Assembly: GCA_947683625.1 (NCBI GenBank)
Contig: CANTUR010001443.1
Coordinates: 1,792,501 to 1,856,500, forward strand
Reading direction: 5' to 3'
Length of the DNA: 64,000 nt
Origin: Mallotus nudiflorus
Taxonomy: Eukaryota; Streptophyta; Magnoliopsida; Malpighiales; Euphorbiaceae
Shown here: positions 1 through 12,268 of the stretch, piece after piece
Position numbering within the stretch: the first letter of the stretch is position 1
How the letters are laid out: each line of letters begins with the position of its first letter
Notes under the pieces: model-generated
Told to the model about the DNA's origin: nothing
Database searches by the model: none
Seen by the model: only the letters and a program-made list of their open reading frames with translations
Position numbers and translations under genes: made by a program

Positions 1-950
1 AGCATGCCCTAAAATTAAAAAATAATTACGCGAATGCACTCATTTTTGTCATTCACGTGCTTTTCTTTGTGGATGTTAAAATGCAAAAAAAAAAAAAAAA
101 CTCTCATCTTTCTTATCTTGCTCATTTCTTCCTCCCCTTCATTAGATCCTTAGAATCTGTCTCATTTTCTTTTCTTCTTTTTTTTAAAGCAAAATCCCAA
201 TTTTTTTCTTTACCCATTTTGTTATTACTTGCATCTCCAGCTCTCATCTTCCACTACTATAATTCAGTCACATGGCAATAGTGGCTGGTGAGATATTAAG
301 GCAGAGTTTGCCCCTTGGGGACTGTAAATCTAGCAAAATATTCTGTTTTTCTTTTTAATTGGTTTTTCACTCATATTTATGTCTCGCTCTCATTTTCTCT
401 GCTTCAAAAAAAAAGCTTCCTTTCAATTGCAAACTTTGATTTTTTGGATTTGTTGTGGTTTTGTGGGTTTTCGATTATGACTACAGGTGGGTCTTTGTTT
501 TTATCATTTGCTTACTTATGTTATTATAACGATTGGAGTTTGGGTTTTAGGTTGGATTTTTTTTGGAAGAGTTGAACATTTTTTTTTGCTTGGGTTTGTT
601 GTTTTCTTGTGTTGCAGTGGATGTTCCAATTTAGGCTTGGTTTCTTGGAGTAATTAAGAATTCTGTATATTAAGGTTTTGTAGCTTTTTCGTGTGTTGGT
701 TTCAGTGTGTTCTTTTCTGCAATGCATGTGTTTGTGAATATGCTTGTGTGAAGTGCTATTAGGCATTTGGCTACAACTGGTGTTGTTTTTTTCCTGAAGC
801 ATACAAATTGTCATTAAAGAATAATCCTTTGCAAAAAGGCTATAAGCCTATAACCTACAAAATGAACTCTTTTTGCAATTTTTTTCTGAAACCACCAAGT
901 CTCCATACTATATTGATTATGGAAATAACTTTTTTCGTACTTCATGGACC
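1..950. other. AT-rich DNA upstream of a PGK relic, no gene recognised
   Basis: The stretch has T-rich runs and pyrimidine tracts such as those near 110-190 that resemble a plant leader or intron. The open frames here are short and low in complexity, and none matches a family I know. It may be flanking or intronic DNA carried with the PGK fragment that follows, but nothing in the sequence proves this. Confidence 0.4.
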
Positions 951-955
951 AATAG

Positions 956-1159
956 GCGGTTGTCTCCATGGCTAAGAAGAGTATTGGGGATTTGACTGGT
1001 ACTGATTTGAAAAGGAATAAGGTTTTTGTTAAAGATTATTTGAATGTTCCTTTGGATGATAACTAGAATATTACTGATGATACTAGAATTAGAGCTGTTA
1101 TTCCCACTATTAAGCATTTGATTCAGAATGGTACTAAAGTCATTCTTTCGAGTCATTTG
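956..1159 (+). pseudogene. PGK: Phosphoglycerate kinase (plastid type) N-terminal fragment, broken
   Basis: In the frame of the ATG at 968-970 the translation begins AVVSMAKKSIGDLTGTDLKR and continues through VPLDDN, NITDDTRIRA, IPTIKHLIQNG and VILSSHL. This is the start of mature phosphoglycerate kinase, the glycolysis and Calvin-cycle enzyme that transfers phosphate between 1,3-bisphosphoglycerate and ADP. The residues just before the Met (AVVS) resemble the transit-peptide junction of plastid PGK. The frame carries a TAG at 1064-1066 where PGK normally has Gln, and several usually conserved residues are changed (VFVKDYLNV instead of VFVRxDLNV). Similarity stops abruptly at 1159, just before the conserved GRPKG motif. 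No transit peptide or later exons are visible, so this is a pseudogene fragment. Confidence 0.85.
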
Positions 1160-2874
1160 GAATGCTCACTTCTTCTAAGTTTTATTTATTTATATTTTTA
1201 TCTTAAAACGACTTCTTTTTTCTTCAAATATTTGGTCCCTTATAAAGTTGGATAATTTCTACTGATTTTCTCTTAGTTCACTTGTAGATTGGGCCTTTTG
1301 AAACTGTTAATTTGATTTATTATTTGGGTCTTATTGAATTTGCATTGCTATTCAAAATGTAGCTTCATGATTTGCAAGAATTCACTTTTCATTAGCCTTT
1401 GAAAATATCTTAATTGGAATAACAAGATTGATTGCTAGATAATAATTTGCTACTTTTTTTCAAATCTTTCCCGGTTAAACAAGTGTCTCTATTGATTATG
1501 TACAAGGAAATTACTACTTTGTAAAAATACTTCCAAAGGGCATTTAAATAAAATTTCCGATTGCAACATTATTTTATATTTGTAGTGCCTAAGTTTGTTG
1601 TCCATGTAAAATAAAATAAAATTCTCTTGCTGGCAACACTAGGATCAAGTCAAAACAAAAAAAATCCAATGAACCCAACATTCCAACAATTCAAGAAGAT
1701 GTCAATTCTTTTCCTTTTTAGTTTGAATAGCTATTTTCTATATAACTTGTGTGATCATGCTATTTTCTTTCTATGTGGATTTTTTGGAGAAGGAATTTCC
1801 GCTTGAAAAAATCATTTGTGATGGAGATTCCTTTTCTCCTATGATTAATGGTTTTTTTATCATTCTGATATTTTCTTTAAATCTATCAAGTCTACATTTG
1901 AAACATTGTTAGAAGTGACAAGTTTAAAACTGGGAAAGATTAATATGTTGACAAGTTTAAAATTCATATTAATTTGCAAATTGTCTTTTTGGTAAAAGTA
2001 TGCGAATTGTTGTCTCTGATACATCAAAGCTGTAAATCATAGATTAATTGGCTTTATTAATATTATTTAATTATAAAAAAATAATTTTTATAACAAATAG
2101 AAAAGTATTCTAAATTATTATATCATAAATGTAAAATAAATGAAAAGTATTCTAAAATAAATTTGAATTCATACAATTTTTACAAATGAAAAAATCAATA
2201 AAATTATTTTAATTAATTAATTTTAAAAATGAATCGGAAACCAAACATAAATCAAAAGGATACAGAAAAAAGAATTAGAAACCAAAAATAAACCAAAAGG
2301 ATACAGAAAAATGAATCAAAAACTAAAAATAAATCAAAAACAGATTTAAACAAAAAAAAAAATGACTCTCCTTGTACTATGAAATATTTGAACATAAAAT
2401 AAGGATTGCATAAATACAACAAACATACAAAAAAAAAAAAAACCTCTGTGTAACTACATTGCCAATAATAAAACAAAAATGTATCATAAACCAAAAAAAC
2501 CAAAATGTTACCAAATTAAAACAAAAAAGTATCAGAAATTTTAAAAAAAAAAAAACAAAACGATACCAAATTATAAACGCAATATAAAACTGTAGCATCA
2601 AAATAATAACTCAAGTTCAATTGTGGAATATTTGTACATAAAATAAAGATTGCATTAATATAACAAACATATAAAAAAAAACTCTATGATATAACTACAT
2701 TGCCATTAATAAAATAAAAAAGTATTAGAAACCAAAAAAAAAAAAACAAAAGATACCAAATTAAAAAAAGATATCATAAACCAAAAGAAAACTAAAACGA
2801 TATCAAATTATAAATGCAACATAAAACAGCAACATCCTCTTATAACTCAACAATGTCAAAAACTTAAAAAATAT
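1160..2874. other. AT-rich intergenic DNA
   Basis: No coding signal is supported. From about 2230 to 2850 the DNA is A-rich and repeats phrases such as 'gaaaccaaaa' and 'gataccaaatta'; part of it is a tandem duplication listed separately. Similar phrases recur near 6480-6540, on the other side of the solo LTR, so the LTR probably landed inside this repeat. Confidence 0.4.
2381..2850. repeat. Imperfect tandem duplication, period about 244 bp
   Basis: A block starting 'gaaatatttgaacataaaat' at 2381 recurs from 2625 as 'ggaatatttgtacataaaat'. Both copies continue with an 'aactacattgcca' motif, a 'gatac/tcaaattataaa' motif and 'ataactcaa'. The two copies differ by many substitutions and A-run length changes. 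Confidence 0.65.
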
Positions 2875-2879
2875 ATTTA

Positions 2880-3241
2880 TGTTATGACCCATATTTTTAA
2901 ATTATATTATTTTAAAACGAGATATACAATATTAATAAATTTTAAAAGTTTAATTTAATTATTTTACTATTTTGTGATTAATCGTTATTATTTTATGTTT
3001 AATTATATTTTTCTATGTAAATATTTATTTATTTGAGACTTATTATTTTAAACATTAATTTATATTATTGATGTTTATTTCTTTGGATATTATTATTTTA
3101 AATAACATTAGTTATGTGCATTATTATTTTAATATTATATTTTTAAATAAATTACATTAATTATTTTATTAGTATTATTATTATGTATTGTTATTTTATG
3201 TATATATGTTAATGTATGTGTGTTTATATATATGTGTGTGC

Positions 3242-3301
<60 letters not shown>

Positions 3302-6292
3302 ATTGAGTGGTTGAGATTGATTTATGGTAAAGTATTATTATTATATTATAAAGTTTTATTATTATATTATATAGTTTATTATTAAAATATATACATATAC
3401 AAACAAACAAACATAAACATATATTCATATACATACAAAACGTGCATACATAAACAAATAAACATACAAACACAACACAAACACAAATACATTCACATAA
3501 ACTAACACAGCATTTTACATAAACAAACATTCACGCATACATTGTCAGCCTCCCTTCCTCTCGCTGCCGTCCCATTCAACAACCGTCGGTGTGCCTCTCC
3601 GGCATCTGGCTGCACCACCGCCTCCAGCCAGCTGCTCCGTCGCCCCTTTCCCTCTTCTCCGGCGCCGGTAGCCTTGTAAACCCAAAGTGACCGAAAACTC
3701 CATTTTCGACAACCTTCATTTTTCCGGCCACCTTTGCTTGAGTTCTTGGGTTCTTTGGATTCCTTGAGTTGTGAGGACTCCATTTCTAAGCTCGGATTGA
3801 GCTCAAACCATGTCGTTTGTAAGTTTTGTTGAATTTTTGTTTTTGAGCTTTTAGGGTTTTTATTTTTTTTTAGGTTGATTTTTTATTGATTCAAGCAAAC
3901 TCCCTTTGCAAATGATGATTCTTATAGCTTGATCTTCATGAATATATTTTTTTTATAATTTTTGGAATTTATTTTAATTTTGGTAAATTTTTTATTATTT
4001 TAATATTATTTAATGAATTTTCGTAAATAACTTAATTAAATTATGAATTTGGTTAAATTATTGTTAATATATATTGTTATTAATTTTGGTGTTGAGAAAT
4101 TAATTTTTGGGATATTTATATAATTTTTATGAATATTTTTAGTTATGTAAATATTGGATAATTGAGTTAAATGTGTATTTTGGTTGAAATTAGAGTTTAA
4201 TTGTATGTTTTAGTTGATATTAGAATATTATTTGTTGATAAAATAATTTTTATGAATTTATATAATTTTTATGAAATTATATGATTTTTATGAAATTTTA
4301 CATAATTTATGTGTATTTTGAATTATTAGGTTAAATAAGTATTTTTGTTGAAATTATTAGTTAAATATGTGTTTTGGTTGATATTAGTATATTATATGTT
4401 GATTAAATAATTTTAATGATTTTATATAATTTTTGAGGAAATTATTTAGTATATTGGATATTTTGTATTATATGGTTATGGAGTTTGGGGTTCCAATCCG
4501 AGTTGTTACGCTTTGTAATTTTAGAAGTGTAATTTCTGTGTAAGATCGGCCCTTCTTTTTTAGGGAGATGTCCATTTTACAAATGAGACTCTGTCGAAAT
4601 TTCAGTAGATTTCTCATAAAACGTGACAACTAGTCCGAGATTAGTTTGAAATTTTTAATTGAGTCTTTTTATAATAATCTTAGAAGCGTAGAGTTAAAAG
4701 TTTATTCTGATGGTTGTTATTATTTTATTTTTCTAGCTGCATTGAGACCAAGGCCTATCATATCAGGCCCGCTGAGTCTATCCCGTGGAGCGCGAATCAA
4801 TGAGTTATTATACTGTATATATATGCATTGCATATAGGATGCATGACTTAGGATTTTTCATATTAGGTATAATATGATTTGGTATAATTTCAGTTTATTT
4901 TTAGTATATCTTGATATATATATGTTTGCATATTTTCAATATACATTTACTATATCTTGGAATATCTAGAGCTATTTTGATATATGCATGTTATATAATT
5001 CGGTATATTTTTAGTATATTTTTTATATATGTTCAAATTAAATGCATGTTTTATTTTCGTTATAAACTTAGCATGTTTAGTATATCTTAGGTATAGTTTT
5101 AGTATATTTTTGATATATTTTGAAATACATGCATGTTATATTATTGATTTATACTTAAATTGTTTTTAAGTACATTAATGGTTTATTTTTGGTATATTTT
5201 ATGATTGATATGAATTTATTTGACATATATATACTTGAAATATACTTAGTTTATTTTAGGTATATTTTTGGTATATATATATGGTTTATTTTGTCATTTG
5301 AAATGATATTATGTATTATTTATTTTCCTGTATGAATGATTTATTTTTTTTAAATGAAGGATATCAATAGAACATGCTACCTAGTGAGTAGCACTAGAAC
5401 CGTATACGTACCAGTGTGATAGATTAGGGTTGAGTGAGAATTAATTGTGGTGATTACAATTTGATTGAGAATGATATGATTGATTTAATTGAGATATGAT
5501 GTGAATGATAGTGTGATTACTGGAGCTCGGTTGACCAAGTGTCTCGGGGCCAATCACACTGATAGTCAGACTACTGGTGCTCGGTTGACTTAGTGTCTCG
5601 GGGTCAGTCTACTATCCAAAATGGAATAAGTGATCTATTTGGAATTAAGTGATCATGTATGGCTAGAGTGATGCTATGGTTGATTAAGGTTGCGATTAAT
5701 AGGGTTCTATTTGATCATTCATGTATTAAAATAAATGTTTTCTGCATTTATTATATATATAAAAGTAGAGTTTGACATTTGTGTGTAATGCGTGTGTGTG
5801 TATATATATATATATATGGGTGCCTGATTATTATGGTTTAGATTGCATGTATATATAAAATAATAATTCACTCAATGGGTCTGATCCCCCTCAATTATTT
5901 TTTTAGGAGATCTTATATCGTCATACCTTAGTAGTAGAGCTCTTTGGTGGTGTTCTTCCGTCCTGACTATTTTATGTAAATGTATATTTAAAACTCTGAT
6001 TTGTATTCTAGAAACTGCAGTAGTAGTGTTATTGTATTAGAATAGTATTATTTTCTTTTGATACTTTGTACTTAGAGAGTTGTATTTGAATATTGTATGA
6101 ATATATTTATTTATTTGTGAAAGGATATTGAGTATGTATATTTTTATATATTGATTCGAAAAAAAATAATTCAATCGTACTTTTTATTTATTTATTGCAT
6201 GTTTTTATTTTCTAGAGCTTGCTACGGGTTCCGGATTCGAAAGAATTTTCGTTCCCTAGCGCCCGTCATAACTTCTAGTTTTGGTCGTGACA
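2880..6292 (+). mobile_element. Solo LTR, copy 1 of a long-LTR family
   Basis: The element starts TGTTATGACC at 2880 and ends GGTCGTGACA at 6292, giving the TG...CA ends of an LTR. It is flanked by the identical 5-bp duplication ATTTA (2875-2879 and 6293-6297). No gag/pol, PBS or second LTR lies beside it, so it is a solo LTR left by recombination. It shares with the two copies at 7868-14993 a GC-rich leader (about 3537-3790), a 'gagatgtcc' hairpin segment (4550-4580), a 'gagaccaaggcc' block (4745), duplicated 'gctcggttgac' blocks (5525-5605) and the 'gcttgctacgggttccggat' end. The length of about 3.4 kb and the TGTAATATCCCG-like start suggest a Ty3/gypsy chromovirus of Tekay/Del type, but that assignment is an inference. 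Confidence 0.88.
3243..3289. repeat. (TA)n microsatellite in solo LTR copy 1
   Basis: An uninterrupted TA dinucleotide run. Comparable runs occur in the minus-strand copy at 12217-12265 and 14504-14546. Confidence 0.95.
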
Positions 6293-6297
6293 ATTTA

Positions 6298-7867
6298 GTT
6301 CTTTAAAATTTTTCTATTACAATAATTACAACTCGCTTAACTTCAAAGAAAATATTTAGCTTTAAGTTATAGTATATTTTTTGTATACTTTTCGTTTGTT
6401 TTCTATTTCCTATACAATAACAAAAGGATAAGATATAGGCAGGTTTGTGTTTTCTTTTATGTGGAAAAGGACAGACAAAATCATTTTCAACATCCTCTGA
6501 ATACAAAATCAAATTAGAAACCAAAAGGAAACAAAAAATAAATTACGAAAAAATAATAACAATATATATTATATCAATACCCTTTACATTCTGTCCACCG
6601 CAACTGCCATGATGAGTATGAATAGAAATAGAATCAACATTTTCAACACCCTATCTAATAAAGGAAATTACAAATAAACAAAACATGTAAAAAAATATTT
6701 AATACAACAATGCATGCTAGTCTTTCTTAACAAAACCGAGTAAAAATTAATTTAATGATACTACTAGGTTTTTAACTAATTTATTTATAGGATTATATAT
6801 TTTGTATTTATTTTAGTTTATTAAAATGAAAAAAATTAACCTTTAGAAAATAATGATAAATTTATTAAAAAGAAAGAGAAAATTAAAAATAAGATGGAAC
6901 AAAAAATAAAAATAAAAATAAAATAAAAAAGAGATTGTATTTTAGCATAAAATGTCAAAAATTTTATGAAATAAAATCCAAAAATGTATATATTAGCTAA
7001 TGCTCCACTAATATAAAAAGATGAAAAAATGGAAAATAAATAAGAAAATAAAAATTTTGAAACAAAATGAAAAAAAAAAAGAGAAATTAAAATAATAAGA
7101 GAAATTAAAACTAAAAAAGAAAGGAAGGGGGAAAGAATAAAAATAAAGAAATAACAAATAATAAAGAGAAAATAAAAAAAAAGGAAGAAAGAAAGTATAA
7201 ATATGAAAAAAGGAAAAATAAGGAAAAATTTTTTTTTTAAAAAAAAAATAGAAAAATGAATAAAAAGAAGAAAATAAAAGGAAAATAAAATAAAAGAAAG
7301 AAGGGTGAATATTTGTAAATAAAAATGACACTCCTGTGAATAAAAATGTTAAAATCAATAAATAATATAAAGTTTTAATATTTTAATAAATAAAATAAAA
7401 AAAAAGTGTATATTTATGTTCAAATATCTAAGTAATTAGTGTCAAAAGTGTCCCACTAAGCCCAAAACAAGAAATTTGTATTTATTTATTTGTTATTTTT
7501 TAAGAGAATTTATTTATTTGTTATTTATTGGCCAAAAACTTTGATACAAAAATATAATCTTCTTGTCTAAACTCTAACTCTATATAACTCTTTTTATTTA
7601 TTTTATTATGATATATAGCTATTAAAAATATTAATAAATATATATTTTATTTTAAAAAAAGTAATACTATTTTTAAAAAATAGTATTGTTAATTTATAAA
7701 AAATTATTTTGGAGTTTAAATAATTATTATTTTATATTGACGTAAATATTATTATAAAAGTTCATATTGATCTTACAAGTATTAACTATAATACATAACT
7801 TTTTATGTAAATTAGTATAATATTAAATAAATATAGTTTAAAATATTAATTGTAATAAAAAATTATA
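6298..7867. other. AT-rich spacer between solo LTRs
   Basis: No gene is supported. From about 6880 to 7320 the + strand is an A/G tract made of AAAATAAA-like and AAAGGAAG-like words; the long minus-strand frame there is Phe/Tyr/Ser low-complexity and is rejected as coding. Confidence 0.5.
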
Positions 7868-8784
7868 TGTCACGACCCAAATTCGGAGTCATGACCGACG
7901 CTAGGGAACGAAAATTTTTTCGAATTCAGAACCCGTAGCAAGCCTAAGAAAATAAAATCATACGATAAATAAATAAAAAGTACGATATAATTAAAATTTT
8001 TCGAATCAATATATAAAATAAATTCTCTAAATCCTTTCATAAATATATACATATTCGTACAGTATTCAAATACAATTTTTCAGAGTATACAATATCAAAA
8101 CAATATAATACTCTTCTGATTCAATAACACAACTACTGCAGTTTTTAGAATACAAATCAGAGTTCAGAATATAAATTTGCATAAAATAGTCGGGACTGAA
8201 GAACACCAGCGATGAACTCTACAACTAAGATCTGGTGATATGGGATCTCCTGAAAAAAATAATTGAGGGGGTTAGACCTCACTGAGTGAATTATTATACT
8301 ATATATACATGCAATATAAACCATAACAATCAGGCATTATTATATATATGTATGTATATACACAATTCACACGAATGTCAAACTCTGCTTTTATAAATAT
8401 ACATAATATAGGAAAACGTTTAATTAAATTCATGAAGGATCCATAGAACCCTAATAATAGCAACCTCAAACAATCCCATCATCACTCTAGCCATACAGGC
8501 TCACTTGATTCCAAATAGAACACTTATTCCAATATGGATAGCAGATTGGTCCCGAGACACTAAGTCGACCGAGCTCCAGCAGTCTGACTGTCAGTGTGAT
8601 TGACCCTGAGACACTTGGTCAACCAAGCTCCAGCAATCACACTATCTATCATCTCACATCTCAATCAACCCAATAGATCATTCAATTCACTTATGGACAG
8701 TAGACTGGCCCCGAGATACTAAGTCAACCGAGCTTAAGCAGTCTGACTGTCAGTGTGATTGGCCACGCAATCACACTATTTAAC

Positions 8785-11700
8785 TGTAATATCCCGTGTT
8801 TTTAAAATATTTTTACATTGTACCGGGATATACAGTGTCAATAATTTTTGTATATATATTACGATATTTTTATGAGTTGTTATGTATTTTAAACCTATTT
8901 TAATTACTGTGTATTATTTACAGTGTTTTACGTAAAATTTTCCCGGGACTTGCATTTTCGGGGAAATTTTCACGTAAACTATGTAATATTAATCATTTTA
9001 AATATATTTTCGGACTTGCATGAACTCATACGTATTTTTAAATACTAAATAAAGCCTACGTGTGTGTATATTTATTTAATTAGGGTTTAATATATATAAC
9101 CCTAATATTGTATTATTTATTTATTTATTATTATTTAATTATTTTATTTATTATTAAATTATTAAAATTTATTTTTTATTATTATTTTATTAATATTTAA
9201 TTATTTTATTTTATTTTTCTTTTTCTTTTTTCTTTCTTTTTCTTTTTCTTTCCTTTTTCTTTCTTTTTCTTTTTCTTCTTCTCCTTCTTCCTTCTCCCGC
9301 GCCCGACGACCACCACCCATTCCCTCCCACTGCAACTCCGGCCACCTACCGTCGGTGTGCCTCCCGGCTTGCCACCGCCGTTCCCAGCCATCCTCCGCCG
9401 CCTCCAGCTCCTTTCCCCGGCGCCGGCAGCTCCATTCTTCCTTTTTTGGCCGAAAATCAACCCTTCGTTGTTTCTCTCCTCCTCCGGCCACCGTTTTCGA
9501 CACCTCCGGTCTCTTTCTTCTCCTTGAGGTCCGGTGAGTATGATTCTAGCTTTGGTTTGAGCTTAAATGGTTTAGATTTGCTTAGGTTTTGATTTTTCTA
9601 TTTCGGCCTATTAGGGTTTTTGATTTTTTTGAGCTTTGAATTGATTGATTCATGAAAACTCCCTTCAAAAATGTTGTTCCTAGTAGCTCAATCTACATGT
9701 ATGATTTTTTGTAGAATTTTTGGAGATTTTTTGGATTTTTGGGTATTTTTGAATATTTTAATATTATTTTCTAATTTTTGGAAATTAGTTATTTAAATTA
9801 TGAAATTGGATTTTATGGTTGAATTGGGTGTTGAAATAAATTATAGGAATTTATTTGGAATTTTTATGAATTTCTAAGTATTTATTTTGAATTAATTGAG
9901 TTTATGTGATTTTGAGAAATTAGGTTAAATGTGTTTTTATTTGAATTTAGTTGGTTAATTGAGTTTAATTATTGATATTATTGATAAATATGTTGAGAAA
10001 ATTAATTTTGGATAATTGTATGATTTTTGGTGAATTTTTGAAGTAATTTAGGTATATTTATATATATAGGGGTATTTTGGTAATTTTACCCTAAATTGGC
10101 TAAAAATGTAATTTAATTGGTTTTAATAGTTATTTAAGGTATAAAAATGATTTCTATAAATTATTTAGTATTTTTAACTAATTAAAACTATTTTTCGTAA
10201 ATTATTTTCAATTATATATATTATACGGTTTTTCAAATAAAATGAGTTTTTGTCGGTTTTTAATATGTTTAAAGGTTAATTATGTAATTTCTACCTATAA
10301 AATGAATTTCTAGGTTTTAAGGATATTTTCGGTATTTCCGGAATTATTCTGTGTTTGTGGACCCCGGTCGGTAGATTGTAGTCTGGAGTCCGACCGAGGG
10401 GTTGTGAATGAGATGTGGTGTTTATTTTCGAAGTGTGTTTCTTTGCAGGGTCGGCTCTACTCTTTTGAGTAGAGAGATGTCCGTTTTACAGGGGAGGTTC
10501 TGTCGGATTTTAGGTAGAATTCTCGTAAAACGTGATATCCAGTCGAACCCTAATTTCTAATTCTGTTTCCGTATTTAAATACTTTAGATCGAATTCTAGA
10601 ATTTCTGTTAGGTTTATTCTGATGTCAGTTAATTATTTCTTGTTTAGTTGCGCCGAGACCGAGGGCTAGTGGACCAGGCCCGTCGGACCCGTCTCGTGGA
10701 GCGCACTAGGTGAGTTACTATACTATATATATATGCTTAGGATGCATGATTTAGAAATGCATGTTTTATGTTGATTAAATATGCATAAATAATTTGATTA
10801 TTTCTTAAGTTTATATTAAGTATATTTTTGGTATATAATAAATTATATACATGTTTTATTAATAAAATATATTTAAAATGTTTTTAAATATATTTTTAGT
10901 TTAATTTATGATTTGATTGGATTTATTTGACGTATATATACTCGAAATATACCCGGTTTACTTTTGGTATATTTCCGGTATATATATGGTTTATATTGTT
11001 ATTTCATTTAAATTCATGCATCATTTATTTAATTGTGAATGAATGATTTATATTATTAATGAAGGATATCAATAGAACGTGCTACCTAGTGGGCAGCACT
11101 AGGACCGAGTACGTACCGGTACGCCTATAGTATTTAGGCTATAATACTAACTTATTTGTGGATATTGATTTGATGTGATTATTGATATGTGTGTGATGGG
11201 ATTTGGGTGTGATTGCTGGAGCTCGGTTGACCAAGTGTCTCGGGGCCAATCACACAGGCAGTCAGACTGCTGGAGCTCGGTTGACTTAGTGTCTCGGGGC
11301 CAGTCTACTGTCCAAATGGATTAAGTGGATATATTTGGAATAAGTGAGCCTGTGTGGCTAGAGTGTTGTCTAACACTATTTCCGAGGTTGCGATATTCTA
11401 GGGTTCTATGTGATCCTTCATAAACTGTGATTTTCAATAAAATATATAAAAATGATTTTTACTGCATCTGTGTGAATTTGCCTGTATATATACATATTAG
11501 ATATGTATTATTGACTGTATGCATTATCATGTAGGGTGTATGTATATATATTATAGTAATTCACTCAGTGAGGTCTGACTCCCCTCCGTTGACTATTTTT
11601 CAGGAGAGTCAACATCCTCAGACCTCAGTAGCAGGTCGATACGCCGGATTTCTTCCGCCCCGGCTTCTTTATGTAAATTGTCTACTTGAGTCTTATTTAT

Positions 11701-12004
11701 TTTATCTAGACACTGCAGTAGTTGTGAATTAAAGTATTGGATTACATGTATTTTATTTAAAAGAGATGTATTATATTGAAACTGGATTTGTATTAAAGAT
11801 TATATATCTATGAGATGAAATTTGATTTAAATCCAGTTGATATGAATAATATCATGATATTATGATTTTTATTTCCGCTGCATATTATATGATTATTGTT
11901 ATTATTGCATGTTTTATTTTATTTTTAGGCTTGCTACGGGTTCCGGATTCGAAAGAATTCCCGTTCCCTAGCGCCGGTCATGGCCCCTGTTTTGGGTCGT
12001 GACA
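8785..12004 (+). mobile_element. Solo LTR, copy 2, nested in copy 3
   Basis: This element begins TGTAATATCCCG at 8785 and ends GGGTCGTGACA at 12004. The exact 5-bp duplication TTAAC flanks it (8780-8784 and 12005-12009). It lies inside the opposite-strand copy and cleanly divides it, so it is the younger insertion. At 3220 bp it is the best preserved copy and the best reference for the family. Visible parts are a C/T-rich and GC-rich leader (9225-9535), a GGTGAGTATGATTC donor-like site (GT at 9534), a perfect hairpin (10455-10474), a GCGCCGAGACCGAGG block (10650), two CTCGGTTGAC blocks (11219-11300) and the GCTTGCTACGGG end. No internal retroviral genes are present. Confidence 0.93.
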
Positions 12005-12214
12005 TTAACATACCATTAATCTTAGTCAATTCAATTAAATCAATTATAATCACCCAAAATTAACTCTCACTCAACCCTATTCTTTCGCACTGGTACGTAC
12101 ACCACCCTAGTGTTGCCCACTAGGAAGCACGTTCTATTAATATCCTTCACTTAGAATAAATCATTCATTTGGAAAATAATTAATGTAGAACAATATTCAT
12201 ACTAGTAAAACCAA

Positions 12215-12216
<2 letters not shown>

Positions 12217-12265
<49 letters not shown>
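12217..12265. repeat. (AT)n microsatellite
   Basis: An uninterrupted AT run inside the second half of solo LTR copy 3. Confidence 0.95.

Positions 12266-12268
<3 letters not shown>

Noticed and set aside
3135..3530. Open frames of Tyr/Ile/Cys-rich composition across the TA repeat on both strands
   Set aside because: They are translations of the (TA)n microsatellite and nearby 'acaaacat' repeats inside solo LTR copy 1; no gene-like composition or motif.
7008..7358. Minus-strand frame of 116 codons, almost all Phe, Tyr, Ser, Leu
   Set aside because: It is the complement of an A/G-rich tract; low complexity, no domain.
7863..7867. Attempted TSD for solo LTR copy 3 (TTATA on the left)
   Set aside because: The five bases after the approximate right end (ATAAA) do not match, and the terminal TG is mutated, so no TSD is claimed.
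9201..9503. Minus-strand frames rich in Lys, Glu, Arg and Gly over the GC-rich LTR leader
   Set aside because: The sequence lies inside solo LTR copy 2 opposite its pyrimidine-rich leader; equivalent frames are not kept in copies 1 and 3.
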